This document shows, one piece after another, positions 11,196 to 22,814 of a DNA stretch of 64,000 bases. Source of the stretch: Buxus sempervirens (taxonomy: Eukaryota > Streptophyta > Magnoliopsida > Buxales > Buxaceae). A program made the position numbers and the translations under genes. The notes under the pieces are model-generated. The model was not told the DNA's origin, ran no database searches, and saw only the letters and a program-made list of their open reading frames with translations. The number at the start of each line of letters is the position of its first letter. The first letter of the stretch is position 1. The DNA is taken from assembly GCA_947561395.2 (NCBI GenBank), contig OX387191.1:34985439-35049438 (forward strand). The letters run 5' to 3'.

Positions 11196-11727
11196 TGAAT
11201 GCAAAATGAAGCTGATCATTTTCTGGAAAGCATTCGGAAGACTTAGTTGGAGATGGATCACAAACTCTGTTGGCTGCACTCCAGGTCCCAAGACGCATAC
11301 AAGCATTACTCAAGGACTTGGGAACCAAAACCACCTTCCAGAAAGGGGGAGTTTTTTGGATGATGATGCTGCTGGGGTTGATGTTTCTGTTGATGGTTCT
11401 GCTGGGTTGTTGCTGCTGCTTGCTGCTTGTTATTTTTTTTTCTTCTCTCTATGTGTTGTGTATTTGTTATGTTTCTGAAAGTTGGCTTGTGGAGGAGTTT
11501 TCTGTGGGTTTGTAAGGGAAGTTTTATGTTGGTTGGTTGGATGTGTATATATCTGTGTATATATCTGTTGGAACAATGTATATCCTTTTTGAATGAATGA
11601 AATTCTGGATTCTCCAAAATCATTGTGTCTCTCCTTATCAGTGTGGTTTTAAAATTCTTAAATGGAAATCAATATTAACTGAGTTTGATATTAAACACTG
11701 TTTTAAGGTTGTTGTCAGGCATTTGCC

Positions 11728-11737
11728 AAGGGGGAGA
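11728..11737 (+). other. Polypurine tract of element C
   Basis: AAGGGGGAGA lies one base before the 3' LTR. A second near-copy (AGAAAGGGGGAG) is at 11340-11351. Multiple polypurine-tract copies ahead of the 3' LTR are a reported Sirevirus trait. Confidence 0.85.
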
Positions 11738-11738
11738 T

Positions 11739-12923
11739 TGTAAGTGTGAAAACTCACACTCCTTTTATGGCAAATGTTTGACAAATTATGTCTTCTAATA
11801 AATCTTCAAGATGTGCAGATTAAATAATGAAAATTCAGTGAATTTAGTAAAGAAGAAGAAGAAGATGCTGCCACACAGCTACCACGCCGCTGGTAGCTCA
11901 AGGAAATGAAAGATTTTCTAAATAGAGCATTTCTTGTAAAGGCACTTGCGAAGATCAACGCCGCTGCCACTCCGCTGGCAGCGCATAAGTGAATCAGTGC
12001 TTTGAAAGTAAGGCACGTGCACTAGCGTCGTAAGGCGACGCTGACACGCCGCTGGTAGCGCAGAGCGAGATTGAAGATTATATGATCAGCCGTGCACATG
12101 CCGCGTTCTCTCCCGCTAGCAGCTCGCTGGCAGCGTGGCCTTAACTGATTCAACTTGTTCTGAGTGGGACTTGAGTTCGCTTCCAGCCGTCTACCCCGAT
12201 CGCACCACGATGCCACCAGCGCTCGACGCGATCTGAGTTTTCTCCTTTAAATAGACGTGCTGTAATTTTTAGAATGGACTTTTTCTTTGGATCAATTTGA
12301 TTTCGGATCTTGAGGTGTTTGAGATTCGATCAAATCTTCTTTAGAGAGTCGGAGATCGAGTGAGGGGGAGATCTGAGATAGATCACCTGGAATTGAAGGT
12401 CGAGGATTCTTCTTCAATTCGGAACTTCACCTGATCGTGTGATCACCTGGATTGGTGATCGGCTTTGGTTGATGCATAGGTGGATTCCTACTGCATTGGA
12501 TCGTCTCAGTGGACTCTGAGGTGATTGGTGCGATCTGGATTGATCGTGTTCTGCAGCTTGTGGATTCAAGCTGTGTTGTAGTTCGTGGACTCGAACTGTG
12601 GATCACTGGTGAGTGATTGTTTGCGATCTGGATTGATCGTGTTCTGCAGCTTGTGGATTCAAGCTGTGTTGCAGTTCGTGGATTCGAGTTGTGGATTGCT
12701 GTTGAGTGAGTTCAATTGTAAAGGTTAAGTGTGTGCTCCTTTGTAATTGTCTTTTCATTCAATAGTGGAATTTCGAAGGGTTAGTCGCCTCATATAGACT
12801 CGAGGTTTTTCCTGGATCTGGATTCAGGTTTCCTCGTATAATTCTCTGTGTGTATGTTTCCGCATTGTTAAATTCTTAATTGTTGTAGATCGTGGACCTA
12901 TAGAGTAGTCCTCTACTCTTTCA
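11739..12923 (+). repeat. 3' LTR of element C
   Basis: Same ends as the 5' LTR, about 99% identical by eye, with the same palindromes and TATA-like sequence at an offset of about 8726. The perfect GAGGG duplication follows. Confidence 0.95.
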
Positions 12924-12928
12924 GAGGG

Positions 12929-14568
12929 TCTCAACATTTTTCACCTTCAATAGCATGCCCCGAGTTGAAATGAGGGGAATTGTTTTGGTCCAGGGGGTTT
13001 CTTTGGCACTGCCTTTTCCCCAAGTCTTTTGCCTTCCTCTCTTGTTTTTTCTTTCCCCACCCTTGTCTGAGGGTTGTGGAATGGTTTTTCTCTCAATTGG
13101 TTCCTTCTCTCAGGTTCGGTGTCTTGCCCCAGTCTGAGGGTCCTGTCAATTTCCATGGATCATGATCCAACGATCAGAGATGACTTATCAGTAGGACGAA
13201 ATGTAGGCTTTGGTTCCAGTGTTTAGATATGAAGGATAAACGGGTTCAAACCCTATATAGCTTCATTCTATGGGTAACCATTATGTCTAGCCAAAGTTCT
13301 TCTGTCATTTTGGTTCCGTCATTGCCAATTCGTCTGAGATTCAGTGTTACATTCTTTGTAATTAGAAAAGACTTCATAATAGGACGAAACGTAGGCTGGG
13401 TTCAAGGGTCCAGAAGAAATGGTATAGAGGCTCAAAATTGATGAGTGGGGTAAGAGCCATGTTCTGTCCTTTTTTCTTGTTAGGGCTTGCTTCATCTTTT
13501 GTCTCCTCAACTTTGTGCCCAACATTGCTTGGTAGCTTTTTCTTCTTTTCCATCTTTGTTCTTTTCTCTTCTTCTTTCTTTCTTGGGTTCTTTATCCCAA
13601 TCTTTGACTTTTCTTTTGGGGGTTTGCCCCACTTCTTGTTTTTGCCTTTTTTCAAGGGATTGTCCCAGTTTCTTTTTTTCATTCTCGTTTCCTGGGGTTC
13701 ACCCCGTTTCCCCCCTTTTTGCCCCTTTGTTTTTAGGGTGCTTTTCACTTCGTCCTATCTTCACCTTTGTCTTTCTTGTGTCTTCAATTTCATGAAGCTT
13801 CATGCCCTAGTTCGAGGATAGAACATGGTAGGGTTGAGGAAGAAATTGTTAGGCCCAAAGTGTCTTGCTAGGGTTTCATCTTTTGTTAGATGATTTTTGG
13901 AGAAAACCAAGGATGGCATTTCATCCCTTCACAAAGAATGTAACACTTACTTGTCTTTGTACGATTAACTGGTTTAAGAACCATTCTCATCTTTATTCAT
14001 TTTGTCTTTTCTTCTTTGCTTTTTGACTTTGCCCCAATTTAGGGTGGCTAGACATAACGTGGGTTAGAAATGAGACGATCAAGCTCAACATGTTTGACTA
14101 GCGGAATTTATTTGAAGTATTTGAGCCAAAAATGACATCTCATCATTTCATCAGAATCATTGATCCTGGATCATGTCAGTGACCCCCGACTGGTATGGGC
14201 ACCTTGCCCCTTCTTTTTTCCTCTGATATCACAGCTTGCCCTTATGCCTGGCAAGGTAGGTTTCAAATGTGGTGCTGGTGGGGATCATTGGCTATGTCGA
14301 GACCTGCACAGTTTGTGCTATTTGGCACATTCCATCTGTCAAATTTGATTGGCCAGGTTTATTTCGAGATCACGGTCATGTCTTGGTGTGGTCCAACATT
14401 CTAGTGATTTCCCAAAAAATTTCATAAGTTTGCAAAAGAAACATGATATCGAGTTTTGAATTTAAAAGAAAAGAAAAGATAAACAAAACAGAGCAGCAAA
14501 CTATGCAAGGAGTGGCCGATGCAAATCGGCGTTCTTGGAATTCAGTTGCATGCCATGGGAGGAAGCCT
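12929..14568. other. Interior of element X without a recognisable gene
   Basis: The plus strand is C/T-rich, so the minus strand gives a lysine/glutamate-rich low-complexity frame (13374-13748) with no domain I know. A decayed tandem block at 13585-13705 holds spaced GGG...CCC hairpins. On the minus strand this follows gag, where protease and pol would be expected in an autonomous gypsy element, but none is seen. Confidence 0.5.
13585..13705. repeat. Spaced GGG...CCC mini-hairpins
   Basis: Four short inverted repeats stand about every 33-38 bp: GGGTTCTTTATCCC (13585), GGGGGTTTGCCCC (13618), GGGATTGTCCC (13656) and GGGGTTCACCCC (13694). They are separated by T/C-rich filler. Loops and filler differ, but the G-run/C-run pairing is kept. 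Confidence 0.55.
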
Positions 14569-16618
14569 TTAAGTGTTCTCCTCATCATCATCCTCTCCTT
14601 CCTGCGGGCAGATGACTGGTTCAAATGTTCGAATTTGTGCTAACACGTCAGAGATGTCTCGTCCTTCGATGGATCTTGGCATCTCGAGCAGTTCCTTCAA
14701 GAATCCTTGATTAATCAGATCTTGCACGTCATGTCGCAAATCCCAACATCGCTTCGTACTATGTCCTGGGGACCCCATGTGGCAAGCAAAAAATTCACCC
14801 GGTCTGTAACTGCGGTTAGCTGCTGCTTGCGGGCTAGACCACTTAAGCTACAAGAGGCCCTCCGTAAGTAAATCACGTAAGATCTGGACTGGTTGGATGT
14901 TCAAAGGGGTGAACTGCCTCTTGAGTCTGGCTTTCATTTCTTTTGGGATTCTCTTTGGGAGATCCTTCGAATGATTCATTAATCTATCATGCTTCCCTTT
15001 GATAGTAGACATCCAGCTTCTTCATGAGTTGGGGATCATCTACTACTACGGCTTATCCTTTCCCTCTTTGCACTCGACCATCTGCTAAGGTGGGTGGAAG
15101 GCTCACTTCTTGGTTGCTCCAGGGTATCTTTCCCTTCATGCTTTTAATCTTTTCTTTAAGAACCCTACTCGAGATCGCAGCTCAAAATTTTCTTTCTCTA
15201 ACGCTTCCCAGCATTTGTTCCACGTTCCTTCTTTGATTGTTATTGTCCGTAGTAGGCTCTGTAGAGAGGCCACTATACTGGTTATTTGCTGGGCTGCATC
15301 ATGATTTGTCCCTGAGGTATGGTCCATGTTAATCTTTGATGGGTTTCCTGGCAGGAAAAACAAGCATTAGAAAGCAGAGTATATGATATGAAATACCAAG
15401 ATGCATGATGATGGTGATGATTTTTTTTCTTTTTTTCCATTTTTTCTTTCTCTTTTTGTTTCTTCTTTTTTTTTTCTTCTTATTCTTTTTGCTTTTTTTT
15501 TAATTTGGCTGAGGATCGATTTTGAGTTCCCCAGGTTCAAGAAGATCTTGGATTGTATGACGAAGGCCCCAGCATCCATCAGTATCATGGCCTTGTGCAC
15601 CCATGTGGTACTCACAGCTCTTGTTTGGATCTTAGCCCCTCATTGTTGATGCCTTAGGATTTGGCGTTGCTAGTTGTAGATGACCCTCTCTCAAGAGTGT
15701 TGGTAACAATTCAGTCAGTGTATATGGAAGCGGAGTGAACTCCCGGTTCTTTCTTTCCTCCTTGGTGAGATGCCTCCTGAGTTGATACGCGATATTGTTT
15801 GTGGGGGGAAAGCTTGTGCTTCTTGAGGAAGGGATGCAAAACGGTGTGGAAGGTTGTACATGGTTAACCGTACTTGTGCCGTCGTCATTCTCTTGCTCTT
15901 TGCCACTTAAGATTGTCCATGCAACAAGCTCGTCATGGAGCCTCTGAAATTCTCCATTTTAATGGCATCCTCAATTCTATCTGCCGCCATAATTAGGTCG
16001 GTGAAGCTTACAGCGCATTGTCCCAACAGCATTGTGAAGTACGGTTGCCCCAGTGATGATATGAACAAAGAAGTCTGCACTTGTTCAAGAAGAGGGGTTG
16101 TACCACGTTGGCTAGTTCCATCCACCTTCTAGCATAGTCTCTCACAGACTTGCTATTCCTCTTTGACAATCTCTGCAATTCTGCCCGGGTTTGAACCATT
16201 TGGCTATTCAAACGGTACTGTTGGATGAACACAGCGGCGAGATCGTTCCATGTCTTAACCTTCTGCTTATCCAGACTTAGGAACCAAGAGTATGCTGCCC
16301 CAGTTAGAGATCTCTAGAAGAACTGAACCATAATCCTTTCATCCCTCGCGTATTGACACATGTCACCAACATACGATCGCAAATGTATCAAGGGACAGCC
16401 AGTGCCGTTGAAACTATGCAGTTCGGGACATCAGAATTTTACTGGCAGTTGGATGTCTGGGAAGAAACACAGACTCTCTAGAGTGGTTTCATCCTGCACT
16501 GGGTTGGGCTGGAGTTGCTTCAAGAGGTCTTCTTTCATTGCAGCCATTCGGGCCTCATTGTCTTCCTTCATTGCTACCAATATTTTCTTAAGTTGGGCCT
16601 TTCGTGCCCTATTTCGGT
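14569..16618 (-). pseudogene. Element X gag, left portion
   Basis: Minus-strand reading gives gag features parallel to those of element G: a charged helical stretch with repeated MKED words (about 16500-16600), a core with SKRNSKSVRDYARRWMELA (about 16120-16180), ADRIEDAIK (about 15970) and a C-terminal knuckle-like MGSPGHSTKRCWDLRH (about 14735-14780). The G equivalent of the last is MGAPGHPTDKCWPLKH. The upstream part of the same gag lies beyond the Y insertion at 41191 and beyond the hAT element. The region is degraded. Confidence 0.7.
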
Positions 16619-17659
16619 TGTGCGCGCGTGGGAAACGCGGCACGGGGTAATTCGGAGTCGCCACCGCCTGATGGGGTGCAGGCGGACACCTGGGTGCCTA
16701 ATCCTGTCTATTAGGGCTTTTTGGTCTGCGGCTTGAGATTCTAAGTCTGTTCTCGGTTGTGGTCCGGGGAAGTCCGTAGACACCCCGGTCCACCCCGTCG
16801 GATGACGGGTCCCGTGGGTTCCCTGGTTTGAGTCAGCTTACATTGGTCTCACCTGATTCCTAATCCGATGTGCAATTTGGTTAAGTCTGGCGGGACCACC
16901 TGAGTGGTGCGGGTCCCTTTAGTTGCTTTTATCTTGTTTAATTAGGTGATCTGGGTCTGGTTGGGTGGGCCCTGTTGGAAGGCCCACGGTATCCTTGGTG
17001 GGCTTAGTGAAGCCCGTGTACCCTTGTGGACCTCAGTCTAGCCTGAGAGGTCCTTTGGGCTTTGGTTAGTTCAATAGATTTTACTTTTAAGTTCAGATTT
17101 GAAGATTAAGTGTTTTTCATGCACAAGTGGGCCGGACTGGTTTGTGGGCCCCTAAGGTGGGCCCACATGGTGGCCAAGTAGTTTTATTAGATTTATCTTT
17201 TTAATCTGCCAAAGTGAGCTGGACACTGGGCTTGGGGCCCGTAGTCCAAATCTGGGCTTGTAAGCCCAAGTTACCAGAAATTAGGGTTTGCACCCTTCCT
17301 TGGTTCGGTTGGTGGGCTTTGGCGGGCCCGGTAGGCCCTTGCCCTTGGTCTCGGCCAAACCACGCAATTCATGCATCAATTTCACATAACAAGGCTCGGG
17401 TGGGCCGTATTGGGTTTGGCCCGCCCGGTTCAAATTGTTCGTTTTTACTTAAGTTATTTAATGGCATGCTTTGGTGTTTATTGGGCTGGGTGGGCCCCGT
17501 TGGAAGGCCCACTGGAAGTCAAGTTGGACCGGGGGTCCAAGTCCCACATTGGGTTTCCGGGTGACCCGGAAACCCTACTGGTTTATTCGGTTCGGTTCGG
17601 AAATAGCATTCACATCTAGCAATAATTACAAAAAAAACACAAGATGGACACTCTGTCAG

Positions 17660-17990
17660 AAAAAAACTGGCTCATTGTGCTGGGTCCAAGGGGAGGTACC
17701 CGGGGGCCCTGTGGGCGAAGCGAAGCGGAGCCCACGGGGTGGGGTACCTCCCCGTACCAAGGTACGAGTTGGATGCGCAACGAACAATTTGGCATTTTTT
17801 AGGGGTATGCGCCGACCTCGGGCACTAGGCGCGAGGTCGGCGCGGGCCGGGCGGACCGAAAACGCGAAAAACACACCAAAAAAAGGGGTGGGCGCGAGGT
17901 TCGCGCGAGGTTCGCGCGACCTCGTGCGAGCTTCGCGCGAGCCTCGCGAATACTCGCGAGCTTCGCGCGAGCTTCGCGGATACTCGAATT
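17660..17990. repeat. GC-rich palindromic island in LTR Y
   Basis: A long imperfect inverted repeat has arms GGGGAGGTACC (17690-17700) and GGTACCTCCCC (17743-17753), with inner arms GTGGGC (17711-17716) and GCCCAC (17730-17735). Next comes a block of TCGCGCGA-like palindromic words (about 17888-17985). GC content is far above the surroundings. Frames across it are repeat artefacts. Confidence 0.75.
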
Positions 17991-19063
17991 TCTCGGTTTT
18001 TTCTTTCAAACTCCATTTCTGAGCTACTTTTAAGGTCTGTAACTCATTTTTTAGGCTCTGTAATCCCTCCCAGGGCTTCAGCCACCCCCCAGAAGACACC
18101 TAGACTTGCGTTCAAATTAATCTAAACATGCTTCATGCTTCATCCTACAACCCAAAATCTCTTAAAAGAAAACAAACCCGATAAAAAAACTGGTACAGAT
18201 GCATTAATATCTTAAAAAAAAAGGGGGGTGATGGGAGCATGCTTACAGGGGCACCACAAGGAGCAAGCAGCATAGGCAGGGGGCTGGGGGGCATGTTAGC
18301 AAGTACAGCACAATAAAAAAAAAAACAGCATGCAGACATTACATGCACTTTCCTCCAACCGGCTGGACCTCAAGCATGCACACTAATATCCGAAGGCACG
18401 CTAACATCCGAAGAAGGGAAGTCGAAGGGGGGGTTACAGGGATACAAAAGACTTGTTTGAAGCGAGGGAACAGACTCCCTTTACTTTACTGAATGATCAA
18501 CCAAAAAGAAATAAATCTCCGAATAGTGGCCAGGGTGGTCTAAAGTGGGATGGCCAAGCTTCCTACATCCTCATGGGTCTCCCTTACCCTCGGAGACCTC
18601 CGAGTCACCAAAAATACAAGAACATGCATGTTACAGTAAAGAGAAAGAACAAGCCCGATAGCATGCTTAGATAACTCCCATCTTGATATATGTGAAATAA
18701 AAATAGATGGGGAACAATACCTGAGGTTCTGTAAGCTCACGTGCAGGGTGGAGGCTCCTCCTTGAGACGAATCCTCCTTGAGACGAAAGTGCTGGAGCTT
18801 CCTTCCTTTGAACCTCCAACAGCAACCTCCCCTTTTTTAGGCTTCGCGCGACAGTGGAGAAGACAAAGGGGAAAAGGGGTGATCAGGCGGGTGGGGTGTT
18901 CTGGGAGCTCAGGAGTTAATGAGGGATGAGCCCAGAGGGAGCTCGGACGAAAGAGGGAAGGCAAACAGAAGTCTTGACAGCCAAAACTTTTTTCCCAAAA
19001 ATCTTCCAACACTTAGCTTTTTTTTTGAAATTTTCCAACCCTGTGCGCGAGATTTCGCGCGGC

Positions 19064-19071
19064 TTATATAA
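19064..19071 (-). promoter_or_regulatory. TATA box of LTR Y
   Basis: TTATATAA in GCGGCTTATATAAGGG reads as a TATA box on the minus strand, the orientation of Y. It lies downstream of the tandem modules and upstream of the GC-rich island on that strand. Confidence 0.6.
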
Positions 19072-19380
19072 GGGAAACAAAGGGGGCGCCCACTTGCTTG
19101 CCACCTCGGCTCGAGCGACCGCATGATGAGAAATCATTAAATGCGGCCGCTCGTTTGTCTAAAGAATCGAAAAATCAAGATTTAGCCCCCGGTAATTTTC
19201 AATTCAATCCGATATTCTCGGATTTTTATGGATTTAGTCCCTGGGATATTTCGTATGTTTGGATATTTACGGATTTGATCCCTGAGATATTTTCCTGCGC
19301 AACTCGCCACGTGTGCAGCTTTTTGCCACGTGCGCAGATTGCCGGTTTTGCTGCCCGGGAATTTCGTCAGCTCATATTTT

Positions 19381-19602
19381 CTTCATCCGGACTCCGATCT
19401 GGGCAAACTTAGTTTCATTAGAATCATATCGGAGCCCTCCATCCCATGACCTGGGGGTAGGCCTCCGGATCTGATTTTAGCAGAAAGTCAACTTTTGGCT
19501 CTGCTCAAGTTTGACCGCCCGCAGAACCTTCATCCGGACCCCGATTCCTGCAAACTCAGTTGCGTTGGAATCGTGTCGAGATTCTCTATCCAATGACCTA
19601 GG
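19381..19602 (-). repeat. Tandem module of about 148 bp in LTR Y (continues at 40782-41075)
   Basis: Copies begin CTTCATCCGGAC at 19381 and 19529, and again at about 40848 and 40997 beyond element G. Each holds a core like CAGTTGCGTTGGAATCGTG and a closing CTATCCAATG. Recognisable copies of the core also occur in LTR Z (three, about 48400-48750) and LTR W (two, about 63795 and 63945), so the module is shared by at least three LTR families. Confidence 0.8.
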
Positions 19603-19710
19603 GGTAGTGTAGACACCCCAAATTGCACTACCAAATGAGAAAATAATAAAAACATGTAATTAGAGCTTAAAACAGGTCAAAAAGGCCTAAAAATAGAATG
19701 AACAGGCTTT

Positions 19711-19814
19711 GCCCGTATTGGCTTCACGGGCCGGTCTCGCCCGCAAAATATCTACGGGCAGGCGCGCCCGTAGTACTAATACGGTCACCATTGGACCGTA
19801 AATCATTTACGGGC
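19711..19814. promoter_or_regulatory. Half-site array in the 5' LTR of G
   Basis: Eight 7-bp half-sites alternate in orientation: GCCCGTA 19711, CACGGGC 19725, GCCCGCA 19739, TACGGGC 19753, GCCCGTA 19766, TACGGTC 19780, GACCGTA 19794 and TACGGGC 19808. Steps are 14,14,14,13,14,14,14. Spacers are unrelated in sequence. The array is about 190 bp upstream of the TATA box and is repeated in the 3' LTR (39234-39337). Confidence 0.8.
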
Positions 19815-20004
19815 ATTAAAGACACGTGCAAGTTTTGTCCTCCTCTCGATTTCCGAGCTTTATTTGAAGTCCAATATATCTTTAAACGAGCGAATTAAGT
19901 ATTTTATTCGCTGAAGCCACTATGGATGGGCATTATCTCTATATTTCACTCTATCCTGAGGATCAGGATATATCCTTCTGGACCAGCCTTGCCCCTGGGT
20001 GTGT

Positions 20005-20012
20005 CTATAAAT
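20005..20012 (+). promoter_or_regulatory. TATA box of the G 5' LTR
   Basis: TATAAATA in GTGTCTATAAATAGAGG. The copy in the 3' LTR is at 39528-39535, and LTR A has the same box. A transcription start about 30 bp downstream would put the splice-donor sequence roughly 75-80 bp into the transcript. Confidence 0.8.
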
Positions 20013-21255
20013 AGAGGCTCATTCCTCTAGCTTAAGGCCACGAAATTTTGAAGTCAAAGAAGTACAAGGAACTCCAAGAGAAGAACTCCTGCTGCTCTGC
20101 CTGCTCAATCCAGGTAAGTCCCCTACCCCTTTTATTTTCTGTCTTCAATTCTAGAAGTAATAGGATCATCTCTATTGCGGTAGACTAAGGCCATATCTGT
20201 TTTTGTATTCCTAAACCTATCTCTAAGTACCTCAAGGGTCTCTCTAGCCGTAAAACGTGAAGAGAGAACTAGGGGAAAAGAGAACAGGTGGATCCGTAGG
20301 GTAGACCCCCATGTGCTCTAATCTGTGAGATGTGGCTATTTTAAATATCCTGATCATGTTTTAATGCTTTTTATGATATATCTGAATGAATAACATGAAT
20401 CTATGATGTTTATAGCATGAGATCCCCACTTTTTGATAAAATTTGGATTTTTGCCACTTTTGCACCTACAGCACTGTTTTCATGATTTTTGTGGTTTTAG
20501 GCTAGAATCTTGGATTTATCATGATCAATATGGTAGATCTGAATCTAGAAGCCTGAAAGTAAATTCTAGGGTTTCATGAAATTGTTTTTAAATTGTTTTT
20601 CATTATTGAGAGAAGACCCTACGGTCTAAATTCTCCCCTTTTGGTGTTTTTCATCAACGTGGGTATTTTTGGTTTTTATTTTCAGATTTAATGTGAAATT
20701 TGGGCTTTATCTATGTCCTGGACTGTTCAAGTTAAATTTTGAAATATTTTATAAAAATCATATTTTTCCAGATTTCTAGAATTTGACTTGAAGCCAGATT
20801 TTTGGATTTTTCACTTTAAATTGATTTTATTTGATTTTATCTTGATTTTGTGTTGATCATGAAACCCTAGGCATGGTATGATCATATTTGATAGTTCTGG
20901 ATCAATCAGACTATTCATATGAAAAAACCATATATTTTGCCTTTTTTGTGATTTTGTGTGATTTTCATAGCAAGCTTTTTCCTTTATTTTTAACATGAAC
21001 AATACCTGGCAACCACCTTGTGTGGATGAATAGGGGTGCTTAACACCTTCCCCTGTTCATAACCTAATCCCCTTACCCATCTCTGGTTGTTTTTTTTAGG
21101 AGGGATATTTTGCCCTAAAAATTGCCTTTTGTGCTTATTTAATATTTTGGTGTCCATTCACACCTAAATTGGATGGTGGCGACTCTTTGTTTAATATAAT
21201 CCCGCGTGATGATTGAGGAAATCATTTAGATCGATTTTTTCCCATGTCTCACAAC

Positions 21256-21273
21256 TGGCGACTCTGCTGGGGA
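21256..21273 (+). other. Primer-binding site of element G
   Basis: TGGCGACTCTGCTGGGGA starts two bases after the 5' LTR and has the TGG start and 18-base length of a tRNA 3'-end complement. Tat/Ogre elements typically use an arginine tRNA, but I cannot confirm the tRNA identity by eye. Element X has a close relative (TGGCAACTCCGCTGGGGA on the minus strand). Confidence 0.85.
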
Positions 21274-22478
21274 CTTGTGGATTTAAGCCTTTTTGGTGTT
21301 TGTTCATGTTTTGATTTTTGATTTGCTTGCTATTTTGTGTTCTTAAGCATGTTGAATATGTTTTAAATCTGAATTATTGCTTAAGAATTCATGGGGGTAG
21401 AAACATGCTTAATTTTGATTTATAGGATTGTTTCTACAAACATGCGTAGGGGAGGTCCGTTTTGCTGAACCATGCTTATTTCTTGCTATATTTTTATGAT
21501 AGCATGTTTTAATTTTCAGCATGATCTCCATGATGATTTTGGGTGTATAACATGATCATATGTTTGCATGATAGATGATTTTTTTTATGAGCATGTTTTG
21601 GGTGCTATAGGATTGCTTTATTTACTTGTTTATTTTAAATATGCTTTCCTATTATGCCTTGGTTTGTTTATGCATGGCTGCGAAAAGAGTGGCAAGGGTT
21701 TGGGACGTTGTGAATGTGACCTATTTTTACAATGCACTGTGCACCTTTTATTTTTTTTTACACAGCCTACCCTTAACCTATAGGAAGTTGAACCCGAATG
21801 TGTGTAACTTGGCGCAACGAGGTCGATACTTCGGAAAGCGAAAGTGAAAACATTCACCTTAGAACTTTGAGCTAATGATGTGATGATAATGTGGATCTGG
21901 GATTCTGGTCATCACTAGGCTTGAGTGCTAAGTTGCCATTAAGCCAAAACCCAAAACCCCTACGCTTGAAGGTGGAGTTACACATTTTTGGCTAAATTAC
22001 ACAATTACGTGGGAATATGGGGTTTGTATGATTGTGGGAAGGCCGTATGCATGGCTTACAAACCAGGGCATAATGCGGATGCTATATTCAAGGTAAACAA
22101 GGTAACAAGGTAATCCTATTGTTTTGCATTATTTTCATATCATAGGGGTGTCATGGTACCCATGGGTTTGGGATAAAATTGGTCCCAAAATATGCATATT
22201 TGCTAAAAGTTGGTGCAGCCCATAGGAAGAGTTTCTAACTCTGTTTAGAATCAATCCTACCCTATGTACACACAAGAGGCAACAAAAGGGTATCAAATTC
22301 TTGAGTATGATGTCAATTTGGAGGGTACATGTGCCCTCCCTAGCATGTGTTTTACAAATAGGCCAAAGTCCACTTTGGGACAGTTTAGAAGCTCTGTACT
22401 GGGTGAACCGTACGTTTGGATGAGCAATTAAAGTGATCAAACCACTAAAAACTGGAAAAATATAACAGGGTTCCGTAA
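21274..22478 (+). other. Upstream leader of element G, no gene recognised
   Basis: About 1.2 kb with no recognisable protein. Some Ogre elements have a gene before gag, but nothing here looks like one. A minus-strand frame at 22135-22557 has no domain I know and runs into the half-site array, so I do not call it. Confidence 0.5.
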
Positions 22479-22611
22479 AACCGCATTTAGTACACGGGCT
22501 GGGCTTGCCCGTACTGGTTATACGGGCTAGGCTCGCCCGTGGATTGCATACGGTCACGGCAGGCTCGTAATTTGAATACGGGCACGACTGGACCGTAATG
22601 TGTATACGGTT
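22479..22611. promoter_or_regulatory. Half-site array in the G leader
   Basis: Nine clear half-sites start at 22493 (CACGGGC), 22507 (GCCCGTA), 22521 (TACGGGC), 22535 (GCCCGTG), 22549 (TACGGTC), 22563 (GCTCGTA), 22577 (TACGGGC), 22591 (GACCGTA) and 22605 (TACGGTT). All steps are exactly 14 bp. A weak tenth (AACCGCA) at 22479 keeps the grid. No TATA box is evident nearby, so the target promoter, if any, is unclear. Confidence 0.75.
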
Positions 22612-22707
22612 TTCTCGGAATATTCAACTTTAATCAGTTTTTCCCACTAAAATATTCTTTTAACCTTTAAATAATGATAAAGGGGAACAAGTTTGAATAA
22701 AATGCTT

Positions 22708-22785
22708 CAAAAAAAAAAACACAAAAAAAAAAAAAAAACAAAAAAAAAAAAAAAAAAAAAACAAACAAACAAACAAAATAATTAA
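22708..22785. repeat. Poly-A / A-C low-complexity tract
   Basis: Runs of A interrupted by single C, then a CAAA microsatellite. It may represent slippage. No tail-like context or target duplication suggests a LINE or SINE insertion. Confidence 0.9.
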
Positions 22786-22814
22786 AAGAAAAAATGTGAG
22801 AGAAAGGTTCCTTG

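Larger units (their letters stand above)
3013..12923 (+). mobile_element. Element C: Ty1/copia, Sirevirus-like, with extra downstream gene
   Basis: A 9.9-kb element bounded by 1.18-kb LTRs (3013-4196 and 11739-12923) and a perfect 5-bp target duplication GAGGG (3008-3012 and 12924-12928). The order is LTR, initiator-Met primer-binding site, gag, protease, integrase, reverse transcriptase, a long spacer, an extra sense gene with its own promoter-like region, polypurine tract and LTR. Integrase before reverse transcriptase defines Ty1/copia; the extra gene behind pol and repeated AAGGGGGAG tracts fit the Sirevirus lineage. About a dozen LTR differences (about 1%) suggest roughly 0.4 million years at a commonly used plant rate. 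The coding region is broken by several changes, so it looks non-autonomous now. Confidence 0.93.
19608..21253 (+). repeat. 5' LTR of element G
   Basis: TGTAGACACCCC...CCCATGTCTCACA, with TG...CA ends. It contains the half-site array (19711-19814), a TATA box (20005-20012) and a strong splice-donor sequence CAGGTAAGT (GT at 20114). It is almost identical to 39131-40776. Confidence 0.97.

Noticed and set aside
13374-13748. Lysine/glutamate-rich minus-strand frame
   Set aside because: Composition follows the C/T-rich plus strand; no domain, and it overlaps the mini-hairpin array.
17471-18099. Arginine-rich frames on both strands
   Set aside because: Artefacts of the GC-rich palindromic island in LTR Y.
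22135-22557. Minus-strand 140-codon frame in the G leader
   Set aside because: No recognisable domain, runs through the half-site array, and no matching TATA box or splice signals.
22708-22785. Poly-A tract as a LINE or SINE tail
   Set aside because: No upstream element body, internal promoter boxes or target duplication; it is low-complexity A/C sequence.
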